From: Bacteroidales bacterium
GTDB lineage: Bacteria > Bacteroidota > Bacteroidia > Bacteroidales > F082
Direction: 5' to 3'
Length of the DNA: 21,073 bases
NCBI GenBank assembly: GCA_016281295.1
Contig: JAEEII010000284.1
Location: forward strand, 1-21,073
The position numbers and the translations under genes were made by a program. Below are positions 14,222 through 20,125 of the stretch, one piece after another (positions within the stretch are counted from its first letter, which is position 1; every line of letters starts with the position of its first letter). A model generated the notes under the pieces. That model saw nothing but the letters and a program-made list of their open reading frames with translations. It was not told the DNA's origin and did no database searches.

Positions 14222-16111
14222 ATGAGATATATTAATAAAGGTAATAAAGCCACTAAACTCGGTTTTGGTGAAGGTGTGCTGGCGGCTGCACAAAAAGATG
14301 AACGTGTTGTTGGATTGGGTGCTGATATCACTGCTTCAGTGGGAATGAATCTTTTCAGGGATGCATTTCCTGATCGTTTTTTCTCCATGGGCATCGCCGA
14401 ACAAGATGCAGTGTCGGTAGCCTCAGGCTTGGCGTTGAGTGGTAAGATACCGGTGTTCAGCACATACGGTGTCTTTGCGGCGCATCGTGCCAACGACCAA
14501 ATCCGGATTTCCACCTGTTATAATCAGGTACATGTTGTCATCGGTGGTGCTCATGCCGGTGTGTCGGTTGGTCCTGATGGCGCTACCCACCAGGCTTTGG
14601 AAGACATCGCCGCCATGCGCGTTTTGCCCAACATGACGGTGATTTCGCCCTGTGATGCCACTCAGGCCAAAATTGCCACGGAGAAAGCTATCCTCGAACT
14701 GGATGGTCCGGTATATATCCGTTTTGGCCGTGAGCCGATGCCCGACTTCACTGCTGAGGATCAGGATTTCCAGATAGGGAAGGCCCAGCTGATGCGAGAG
14801 GGGAATGACATCACTTTGGTGGCCACTGGCCATGAGGTGTGGGAGGCTTTGGAGGCCGCTCACATGCTTGAACACATGGGCATCTCGGCAAGGGTGATCA
14901 ACATGCATACCATCAAGCCGCTTGATGGCGAGATCCTCAACCAAGCCGCGGAAGACACTCGTTTGGTTTTTACCATCGAGGAGCATCAAGTGGCAGGTGG
15001 CCTCGGCGGTGCCGTCTCAGAGTTTCTTTCCGAGAACCATCCAATTCGTGTGATCCGTATCGGAATGGACGACTGTTTTGGCGAGTCGGGTCAGGCTCAG
15101 GCGTTGATGCATAAGTTTGGACTTGATGCGGCAGGCATCGTCAACCGTGTGCTTGAAATCGTGGCCAATAACGACCTCAGCCTCTATATCCGCAGGATGG
15201 GGCTGCCTTTTGATACGTATCCCCGAAAGCTCTATGACAGCAAGATGCTTTATGAAGGTTACGACTATCACAACGAAGCCACCTTCGCCACTTGTCACGA
15301 TTCGTTGGTTTATCAACATTACATCAAACAGGGCAAACGGGGGCATACGGTGCGAGAGACGCTGGCGCGTGCCCTTCACGACCATTTCATCACTTACGAG
15401 CTCTATAAGCTGCTTGACTGTTATGATGAGAAAATGGTGATAGGGGTTATGGGCGGCCATGCCCGTCGTCGTGATGACCCCATGTACCGGCAGATTGTCT
15501 ATCTCAGCAAGAAGCTGACCGAAATGGGTCGTTTGATGGTCACTGGAGGTGGTCCCGGAGCCATGGAAGCAGCCCACTTAGGAGCCTATATGGCTGGGCG
15601 TACCGACAGTGAGGTGGAGGAAGCCTTGTCCATGTTGGTTCCTTCGCCCACCTATAAGGATGAAGGCTGGCTTTGCCGATCCTTTGAGGTGATGGAGCGT
15701 TTCCCGTTGACATCCGACTACCACAGCCTTGCGATCCCCACTTATTTTTACGGTCATGAACCGACCGCGCCATTCGCCACCGACATCGCCAAATATTTCG
15801 ACAACAGCGTTCGTGAGGATGGCATCGTGACGGTTGCCAAAGGAGGAATCATTTATACGCCTGGCAGTGCTGGCACCATGCAGGAAATCTTCCAAGACGC
15901 AGGTCAAAACCATTATGAGACAGAGGGTTTTGCCAGTCCGATGATTTTCATGGGCAAGGACTATTATACCCATTACATGCCTGCTTATTCCTTGCTTAAA
16001 GACCTAAGTGACCGCGGCATTTTCAAGAACATGCTACTGACCATCTCTGATGACAACGAAGAGATCATCGAAGCCATTGTTAATTTTTATGAAAATTCCA
16101 AACGATGTTGA
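14222..16111 (+). CDS. Fusion: transketolase C-terminal subunit + LOG/PpnN-type Rossmann domain
   Basis: One uninterrupted frame of 629 codons from ATG 14222. A TTG at 14207 overlapping the previous stop also opens the frame, but the ATG matches the family start. Residues 1 to about 315 are a complete transketolase C-terminal subunit: Glu60 in MGIAEQDAVSVASGLA activates ThDP, FAAHRANDQIRIS and HAGVSVGPDGATHQALEDIA follow, and the domain closes with GESGQAQALMHKFGLDAAGIVNRVLEI. Split subunits normally stop there. Here residues from about 325 to 629 add a LOG-family Rossmann domain: GVMGGHARR, VTGGGPGAMEAAHLGA (440-455), Arg531 in NSVREDG, and TPGSAGTMQEIFQDA with PGSAGTMQE at 547-555, matching PGGxGTxxE except Ser for the second Gly. 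LOG/PpnN enzymes split nucleoside monophosphates into base and ribose 5-phosphate. An in-frame ATG at 15197 could also yield the second domain alone. The exact substrate is unknown. Confidence 0.85.
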   Translation: MRYINKGNKATKLGFGEGVLAAAQKDERVVGLGADITASVGMNLFRDAFPDRFFSMGIAEQDAVSVASGLALSGKIPVFSTYGVFAAHRANDQIRISTCYNQVHVVIGGAHAGVSVGPDGATHQALEDIAAMRVLPNMTVISPCDATQAKIATEKAILELDGPVYIRFGREPMPDFTAEDQDFQIGKAQLMREGNDITLVATGHEVWEALEAAHMLEHMGISARVINMHTIKPLDGEILNQAAEDTRLVFTIEEHQVAGGLGGAVSEFLSENHPIRVIRIGMDDCFGESGQAQALMHKFGLDAAGIVNRVLEIVANNDLSLYIRRMGLPFDTYPRKLYDSKMLYEGYDYHNEATFATCHDSLVYQHYIKQGKRGHTVRETLARALHDHFITYELYKLLDCYDEKMVIGVMGGHARRRDDPMYRQIVYLSKKLTEMGRLMVTGGGPGAMEAAHLGAYMAGRTDSEVEEALSMLVPSPTYKDEGWLCRSFEVMERFPLTSDYHSLAIPTYFYGHEPTAPFATDIAKYFDNSVREDGIVTVAKGGIIYTPGSAGTMQEIFQDAGQNHYETEGFASPMIFMGKDYYTHYMPAYSLLKDLSDRGIFKNMLLTISDDNEEIIEAIVNFYENSKRC

Positions 16112-16119
16112 TTTTTGTG

Positions 16120-16127
16120 TATTTTTG
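16120..16127 (+). promoter_or_regulatory. -7 promoter box of ncRNA copy 1
   Basis: TATTTTTG begins 9 bp after the fusion-gene stop. It lies in a 13-nt block TGTATTTTTGCAA (16118-16130) that recurs exactly upstream of ncRNA copy 2. No good -33 box is seen. Expected transcription start is near 16133. Confidence 0.6.
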
Positions 16128-16132
16128 CAAAT

Positions 16133-16342
16133 CCGAAATAAAGCTGTGATGTAGCAGCTTACAAGATGCCTGGACTTTGTGATTGGTTTCATTGAACCTG
16201 AGAAATTCAATAAGTGTATGACAAGGACAGCGTTAAGGCAGACATTACTTTGTAGAGCGAGTGTGTCAGCTCAGTATCGTTGTGCGCTCAGGTACTCCCA
16301 GGACTGGGTGTAGTCAATGGAGCTGATGCCTCGCTTTTTTAT
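16133..16342 (+). ncRNA. Structured RNA, tandem copy 1 (6S-like candidate)
   Basis: Predicted transcript of about 210 nt with ends estimated from promoter and terminator. Elements in order: 5' hairpin AAGCTG/CAGCTT (16141-16146 with 16155-16160); a 33-nt element (16185-16217) shared with copy 2 with one difference; inside it a perfect 6-bp hairpin ATTGAA/TTCAAT (16191-16196 with 16206-16211) with loop CCTGAGAAA; a downstream CTCAGG (16287-16292) complementary to that loop; and CAATG (16315-16319), which can close on CATTG (16190-16194). A terminator stem follows (16257-16272 with 16320-16334) before six T. No ORF is credible. Size and folded-back shape resemble 6S RNA, but identity is not proven. 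It could also belong to a Bacteroidales-specific RNA family. Confidence 0.65.
16257..16342 (+). terminator. Long-range terminator of ncRNA copy 1
   Basis: GCGAG (16257-16261) pairs with CTCGC (16330-16334). After a TGTG/TGC internal loop, TCAGCTC (16266-16272) pairs with GAGCTGA (16320-16326). TTTTTTATT follows. The 47-nt loop contains a smaller CCC/GGG hairpin (around 16297-16308). This stem competes with the loop-CTCAGG pairing of the same RNA. Confidence 0.65.
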
Positions 16343-16356
16343 TGGCCAATAAAGCG
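16332..16356. repeat. Imperfect palindrome at the ncRNA copy 1 end
   Basis: ATTGGCCAAT (16341-16350) is a perfect 10-nt palindrome. Flanks CGC plus T-run on the left and AAAGCG on the right extend it to a 22-nt inverted repeat with a three-T bulge. It overlaps the copy 1 terminator tail and may add to termination or act as a protein site. Confidence 0.5.
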
Positions 16357-16373
16357 TGTAATTCATTTTTTTG

Positions 16374-16381
16374 TATTTTTG
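16374..16381 (+). promoter_or_regulatory. -7 promoter box of ncRNA copy 2
   Basis: TATTTTTG lies in the same 13-nt TGTATTTTTGCAA block (16372-16384) as at copy 1. Expected transcription start is near 16388. Confidence 0.6.
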
Positions 16382-16387
16382 CAATCA

Positions 16388-16581
16388 ATAAGGCGTTTGC
16401 CTGTTGCTTGTTTTTGGTTTCATTGAACCTGAGAAATTCAATACGTGTGTTTCAAAAACAAAGCAGAGGATTTCGCCCACGTGTAAAAGCGTGGGTATCA
16501 ATCTGTTTGTTTGAATACACGGGTTTCTCAGGACCTAATGAAACGGACAATCAGTGATTTGATACCCCGCTTCTTTCTTTT
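16388..16581 (+). ncRNA. Structured RNA, tandem copy 2 (6S-like candidate)
   Basis: Predicted transcript of about 194 nt with the same plan as copy 1. It has a 5' hairpin AGGC/GCCT (16391-16394 with 16399-16402), the shared 33-nt element (16416-16448) and the hairpin ATTGAA/TTCAAT (16422-16427 with 16437-16442). Its loop CCTGAGAAA (16428-16436) is fully complementary to TTTCTCAGG (16524-16532). The arms also fold into a nearly continuous rod: GTTTCATT (16417-16424) with AATGAAAC (16537-16544), CGTGTGTT (16444-16451) with AATACACG (16514-16521), CAAA repeats with TTTG repeats, and an apical CCCACG/CGTGGG (16476-16481 with 16490-16495). A long terminator stem ends it. The rod is 6S-like. The short frames crossing it look non-coding. 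Confidence 0.68.
16489..16581 (+). terminator. Long-range terminator of ncRNA copy 2
   Basis: 16489-16503 pairs with 16556-16570: GCG with CGC, a one-base bulge, then GGGTATCAA (16493-16501) with TTGATACCC (16559-16567), then TC with GA across another bulge. TTCTTTCTTTT follows. The 5' arm overlaps the apical CGTGGG strand of the rod, so terminator and rod apex exclude each other. Confidence 0.6.
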
Positions 16582-16586
16582 AGTAG

Positions 16587-16631
16587 GAAAAACCGTGAAA
16601 TGTTTCATGCTTTATTCAAAGCGTGTTTTTC
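16587..16631. repeat. Nested inverted repeats between ncRNA copy 2 and the dipeptidase gene
   Basis: GAAAAAC (16587-16593) and GTTTTTC (16625-16631) form an outer stem. Inside lie TGAAA/TTTCA (16596-16607) and GCTTT/AAAGC (16609-16622). The set could fold as a three-arm junction. It sits just past the stop of the leftward dipeptidase gene, so it may mark the end of that transcript, but neither strand has a strong U-run. Confidence 0.4.
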
Positions 16632-16633
16632 AT

Positions 16634-18358
16634 TTATTCTGGACGCAGGAATCGGTCGCCCGTGGCGTCAATGACTTGTTTTTTCCAGGAATCGGGATAG
16701 CCAGGTTGGGAAGGTTTGGCGGGATACCCGTAGCCGTTGCGTTTAAACGTTCCGTTTTCCTCTTGTTTGACGTTACTGTCCAAATATTTCACTAACAGAT
16801 AGTTGTCAAGTTCTTTCCATCGTGTTACGGTGTTATTGGCAGCTTGGGCACAGAAATCAGTGAGATATGCGATTGCTCTTTCAGGGTTTTCGGAAAGCAG
16901 GTTTAAAGCCTGGCTGTCAGCATATTTCACTTGTTCTTGATAGAACTCCTCCAGCCCATGCTGTACTTTTTGGATGTCACCGATGACGCGGTTATAAAAC
17001 AAGTATTTGAAATGTGCCAGTCGGTTGAACACCCAGAAGGCGGCGTTGTCACTATAAGTCAGCATGTCGCCGTTGCCCACACGATATTCGATGGGCACTT
17101 CGGTAATGGAGCAATAGAAGGGGGTATAGACCGTTGAGTTGGTGTCATCCACCCCGAACCAGATGATGCCTCCCACAGGGTTAGGCATCCAATTGCGGCA
17201 TTGAGCGATGAAGGAGAATCCGGTCTGGACCACTTCGATGCTTCTTTCATTTAGATAGGGTTTCCCGTCATAGTTCCAGTACAAGGGGTTGAAACGGAAA
17301 GGAGAGCCGAAGGGTCCTGCCCCTGGATCCAGGGTTTTGTCCAACTCGGTTCCTTGGAAGTGATCGCGTTGGAAGGCCATCATGTCGCTGAGGCTTATTT
17401 TACGGTTGGGCTTGACATACAGTGGCATACGGTGGGTGAGGTCTTTGCCGGTGACATAGTCCCAGTATTCATCCATGCCGTCGCATACCTTATTAAACAT
17501 GGTCCACACGCGAAGGTCGCATACTCTGGCCGCGCTGAAATCTACAGGGGCGTAGGCTGCCGAGAAGTCGAAGTCCTTGTCTTTACCGCTGAAATAGCCC
17601 TTGCGGCGTGCGAAGTCGATGATGTCGTGTTTGTAGATCACCTCCACTGGTTCGTTATACAGTTTTTTCCAGTCTTTGTCAGTGATGGAGGTCTTGCCGT
17701 TGCGTAGTGGGAACGTGGTGATTCTTGCGGCGTTAGCGTGACCGCTCACATAGCCGTCGGGGATGCGGATGGCTGCCCATACGGCGCCACGGTCGGCGTT
17801 GATGGTATCGCCGGTCTTGGTGACCTGGGCGGTGTAGCCCTTGGGCATGATCTCCATATACCACACCTCGTTGGCATCACTGATGCTGAACGACTCTCCG
17901 TCGCTGCCGTAGCCGTAGGCTTCCACAAGGTCGGCCATGACTTTGATGGCTTCACGTGCAGAGGCGCTTCGCTCGAGGGCGATAAACATGAGACTGCCGT
18001 AGTCAACGATACCCGTCGGGTCGATGAGTTCCTCACGTCCACCAAAAGTGGTTTCACCTATGGCTACCTGATTTTCATTGATATACCCGACCACTTGGTA
18101 GGTGTGTGGCGGTTGTGGCACGCTGCCTCGCGGGGCGTTGGTGCCACGGTCATAGCAGACTCTCATGCTACCTTCAGGCCAGTCGGCGGCGGGGGTGAAG
18201 TAGAGTTCGCCATAACGGATGTGCGAGTCGGCACAGTAGCTGATAAAGGTGGAGCCGTCAACAGAAGCTCCTTTGGTGATCAGAAAGTTGGTGCAAGCCT
18301 GTGATGCTCCGAAGTGGGCAAGTAGCAGGATAGTAAATAGTATTCTTAATTTTTTCAT
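16634..18358 (-). CDS. Secreted C69 family dipeptidase (PepD type)
   Basis: Ntn-hydrolase peptidase of family C69, 574 residues from the ATG at 18358. A longer frame to 18427 overlaps the Sel1 gene and hides the signal peptide. The N-terminus is a signal peptide, MKKLRILFTILLLAHFGASQA, followed at once by Cys22 in CTNFLITKGASVDGSTFISYCADSH, the family's N-terminal nucleophile region. Signal peptidase cleavage after Ala21 would leave Cys22 as the free N-terminal catalytic residue. Other family segments include VVGYINENQVAIGETTFGGREEL, IALERSASAREAIKVMADLVEAYGYGSDGESFSISDANEVWYMEI, and NTVYTPFY-like STVYTPFYCSITEVP. It likely degrades dipeptides in the periplasm or outside the cell. The Sel1 gene upstream ends 2 bp before this start, so they are cotranscribed. 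Confidence 0.9.
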   Translation of the reverse strand: MKKLRILFTILLLAHFGASQACTNFLITKGASVDGSTFISYCADSHIRYGELYFTPAADWPEGSMRVCYDRGTNAPRGSVPQPPHTYQVVGYINENQVAIGETTFGGREELIDPTGIVDYGSLMFIALERSASAREAIKVMADLVEAYGYGSDGESFSISDANEVWYMEIMPKGYTAQVTKTGDTINADRGAVWAAIRIPDGYVSGHANAARITTFPLRNGKTSITDKDWKKLYNEPVEVIYKHDIIDFARRKGYFSGKDKDFDFSAAYAPVDFSAARVCDLRVWTMFNKVCDGMDEYWDYVTGKDLTHRMPLYVKPNRKISLSDMMAFQRDHFQGTELDKTLDPGAGPFGSPFRFNPLYWNYDGKPYLNERSIEVVQTGFSFIAQCRNWMPNPVGGIIWFGVDDTNSTVYTPFYCSITEVPIEYRVGNGDMLTYSDNAAFWVFNRLAHFKYLFYNRVIGDIQKVQHGLEEFYQEQVKYADSQALNLLSENPERAIAYLTDFCAQAANNTVTRWKELDNYLLVKYLDSNVKQEENGTFKRNGYGYPAKPSQPGYPDSWKKQVIDATGDRFLRPE

Positions 18359-18360
18359 GG

Positions 18361-18684
18361 TTACATCATCATTTGGTGAAGTGCGCAAAGTCTGTCGTAT
18401 CTGGAAGAGTCGTATTGATAGAGCCAATGGATAATATCGGAGTCGTTAATGTAGTTGTCAGGTATGATTTCAATAAGCTTTTTTTGTGCTCTCTTGTAGC
18501 CTGCCATGCCGGCTTCCTTTAACCATGCGATACCTTGGCTAAGGTCTTCGGTCAGGCCGTTTTTACCGTAAAAATAGCAGAGCCCCAATATATACTGTGC
18601 TTTTGTATCTCCAGCAACGGCGGCTTCGTGTAGCTGTTGCATTTTTTTGTCTTTATTGAACATGTTGTTAAGTTTAATCATCAA
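18361..18684 (-). CDS. Sel1-repeat (TPR-like) small protein
   Basis: A 107-residue protein with about one and a half Sel1-like repeats: LHEAAVAGDTKAQYILGLCYFYGKNGLTEDLSQGIAWLKEAGMAGYKRAQKKL, the AxxGxxxAQxxLGxxYxxG pattern. The C-terminal 40 residues (ending CALHQMMM) match nothing I recognise. There is no signal peptide, so it is probably cytoplasmic. Sel1 repeats mediate protein contacts; a partner cannot be named. Two adjacent ATGs at the start (18684 and 18681) and a third in MFNKDKK leave the exact start uncertain. It is the first gene of a two-gene unit with the dipeptidase. Confidence 0.75.
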   Translation of the reverse strand: MMIKLNNMFNKDKKMQQLHEAAVAGDTKAQYILGLCYFYGKNGLTEDLSQGIAWLKEAGMAGYKRAQKKLIEIIPDNYINDSDIIHWLYQYDSSRYDRLCALHQMMM

Positions 18685-18740
18685 GCTTTAGTCGAATCTT
18701 ATTCTTGAGCTATGGCTACATACGTAAATGATTCACTGGG

Positions 18741-18748
18741 CAAATATA
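18741..18748 (-). promoter_or_regulatory. -7 promoter box of the Sel1-dipeptidase unit
   Basis: The minus strand reads TATATTTG (TAnnTTTG), 57 bp upstream of the Sel1 ATG. It is divergent from the rarA promoter 33 bp away. Confidence 0.5.
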
Positions 18749-18764
18749 AACAAAAACATGGTTC

Positions 18765-18784
18765 TTTTACGGTAAAATACGTAT
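18765..18784. promoter_or_regulatory. Dyads in the rarA promoter
   Basis: TTTTAC-G-GTAAAA (18765-18777) is a perfect dyad around one base, and ATACGTAT (18777-18784) is a perfect 8-nt palindrome overlapping the -7 box. They sit in the spacer between the divergent promoters, where a repressor could bind. No regulator gene is nearby, and A+T-rich DNA makes chance dyads likely. Confidence 0.3.
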
Positions 18785-18789
18785 CTTTG
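18782..18789 (+). promoter_or_regulatory. -7 promoter box of rarA
   Basis: TATCTTTG matches TAnnTTTG and lies 16 bp upstream of the rarA ATG at 18806, implying a short leader. Confidence 0.6.
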
Positions 18790-18805
18790 CGTAAAAATTT
18801 TAAAG

Positions 18806-20089
18806 ATGAAATCAACCATTCCATTAGCGGAGCGGCTGCGTCCTACAACGCTCGACGACTATATTGGGCAAAAGCATCTGATTGGTGAACATGCTGTTTT
18901 GCGTCGTGCCATTGAGAGTGGCAGGGTGCCGTCCATGATCTTTTGGGGACCTCCTGGGGTGGGCAAGACCACCTTGGCCTATATCATCTCCAAGCAGGTG
19001 AAGCGTCAGTTCTTTCAACTGAGTGCTGTGAGCAGTGGGGTGAAGGAAGTGCGCGAGGTCATCGACCGAGCGCGCATGTTGCCTGAGGCTCCTATCTTGT
19101 TTATCGATGAGATCCATCGTTTCAGCAAGTCGCAGCAGGACTCTCTGCTGGGTGCAGTGGAGAAAGGCTTGGTCACCCTGATTGGCGCCACCACGGAGAA
19201 TCCCTCCTTTGAGGTGATATCGCCTTTGCTGTCACGTTGTCAGGTTTATGTGCTGAAGTCGTTGGAGAAAGAGGATCTTGTGATTATGCTTGACAAGGCA
19301 GTGAAAGCCCTGGAGTATGATTATGGAAAGAAGATTGTCATTCAGGAACCTGAGGCATTGATGCGTATCAGCGGTGGCGACGGACGTAAGTTGTTGAACG
19401 CAGTGGAGCTGGTGGTGTCGTCACTTGATGATCTGGACCCAGAAGCACAGGAGTTGGTAGTGACCAACGATTTCACCACGGAGACCATTCAGAGCAATCT
19501 GGTGAAATACGACAAACAAGGGGAGATGCACTATGATGTGATCTCGGCCTTTATCAAGTCGATGCGTGGCAGTGACCCGAATGCGGCGCTTTATTATCTG
19601 GCAAGAATGATTGAGGCAGGGGAGGATCCATTGTTTATCGCCCGTCGTATGTTGATTTTGGCTTCGGAGGACATTGGGAACGCCAACCCTAACGCGCTGT
19701 TGCTGGCCAACACCTGTTTCGATGCGGTCAATAAGATCGGTTGGCCGGAGAGTCGTATCATCTTGTCGCAAACGGTGACCTATTTGGCATCTTCACCCAA
19801 GAGCAATGCTGCTGTGGCGGCCATTGATGCTGCTCAGGCGATGGTGAGGCAGACGGGTGACCTCCCGGTTCCTCTGCATCTGCGTAATGCCCCGACCAAG
19901 CTGATGAAAGATCTCGGCTATGCCAAAGGTTATAAATACGCTCATGCATACGAGGGCAATTTCGTGGATCAGGAGTTTTTGCCCGATGAGATTTCTGGCA
20001 CGGTTTTTTATGAGCCGCAGGACAATCCTCGTGAGCGGGAGTTGCGAAAGAACCTCCGTGAACGGTGGAAGGGGAAGTATGGGTATTGA
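18806..20089 (+). CDS. rarA: Replication-associated recombination protein A (RarA/MgsA)
   Basis: AAA+ ATPase of the clamp-loader clade that acts at stalled replication forks and interacts with SSB. The 427 residues fit. Walker A is GPPGVGKT at 48-55, Walker B is FIDEIHRF at 98-105, and sensor 1 is in GATTENPSFE (about 126-135). The arginine-finger region is PLLSRCQVY. The C-terminal tetramerisation part has the family's SAFIKSMRGSDPNAALYYLARM and AEDIGNANP-like SEDIGNANPNAL motifs, then YKYAHAYEGNFVDQEFLP. It has its own promoter, and the EcsC-like gene starts 36 bp after it. A short AATTTAG-type repeat begins at its stop codon. Confidence 0.95.
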   Translation: MKSTIPLAERLRPTTLDDYIGQKHLIGEHAVLRRAIESGRVPSMIFWGPPGVGKTTLAYIISKQVKRQFFQLSAVSSGVKEVREVIDRARMLPEAPILFIDEIHRFSKSQQDSLLGAVEKGLVTLIGATTENPSFEVISPLLSRCQVYVLKSLEKEDLVIMLDKAVKALEYDYGKKIVIQEPEALMRISGGDGRKLLNAVELVVSSLDDLDPEAQELVVTNDFTTETIQSNLVKYDKQGEMHYDVISAFIKSMRGSDPNAALYYLARMIEAGEDPLFIARRMLILASEDIGNANPNALLLANTCFDAVNKIGWPESRIILSQTVTYLASSPKSNAAVAAIDAAQAMVRQTGDLPVPLHLRNAPTKLMKDLGYAKGYKYAHAYEGNFVDQEFLPDEISGTVFYEPQDNPRERELRKNLRERWKGKYGY

Positions 20090-20113
20090 GAATTTAGAAT
20101 TTAGAATTGAGAG
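20087..20113 (+). repeat. AATTTAG-type short repeat, left of the EcsC-like gene
   Basis: The rarA stop codon opens a run of 7-bp units, AGAATTT, AGAATTT, then AGAATTGAGAG. The last 17 nt (20097-20113) recur with one difference at 20874-20890. The same unit in the other orientation makes the tandem array at about 11822-11863. Confidence 0.7.
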
Positions 20114-20125
20114 ATTGGAAGGAAT

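Noticed and set aside
16191..16330. TPP riboswitch suggested by CTGAGA and GAACCTGA words in the RNA locus
   Set aside because: The conserved second half of the TPP aptamer (CTGATCTGG...GCCAGCG) is absent, the words are in the wrong order, and no thiamine gene follows; the downstream gene is on the opposite strand.
16342..16557. 71-codon open frame across ncRNA copy 2
   Set aside because: It is Cys/Phe-rich low-similarity sequence dictated by the RNA arms, it contains the copy 2 promoter inside itself, and it has no relation to a known protein.
16112..16581. tmRNA, RNase P RNA or SRP RNA in the gene-free stretch
   Set aside because: None of the hallmark sequences is present: no tRNA-like ends or tag frame, no GAGGAAAGTC core, no GGAAG/AGCAGC apical motif.
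18359..18427. Longer dipeptidase start at 18427
   Set aside because: It overlaps the Sel1 gene and would place 23 extra residues before an otherwise perfect signal peptide.
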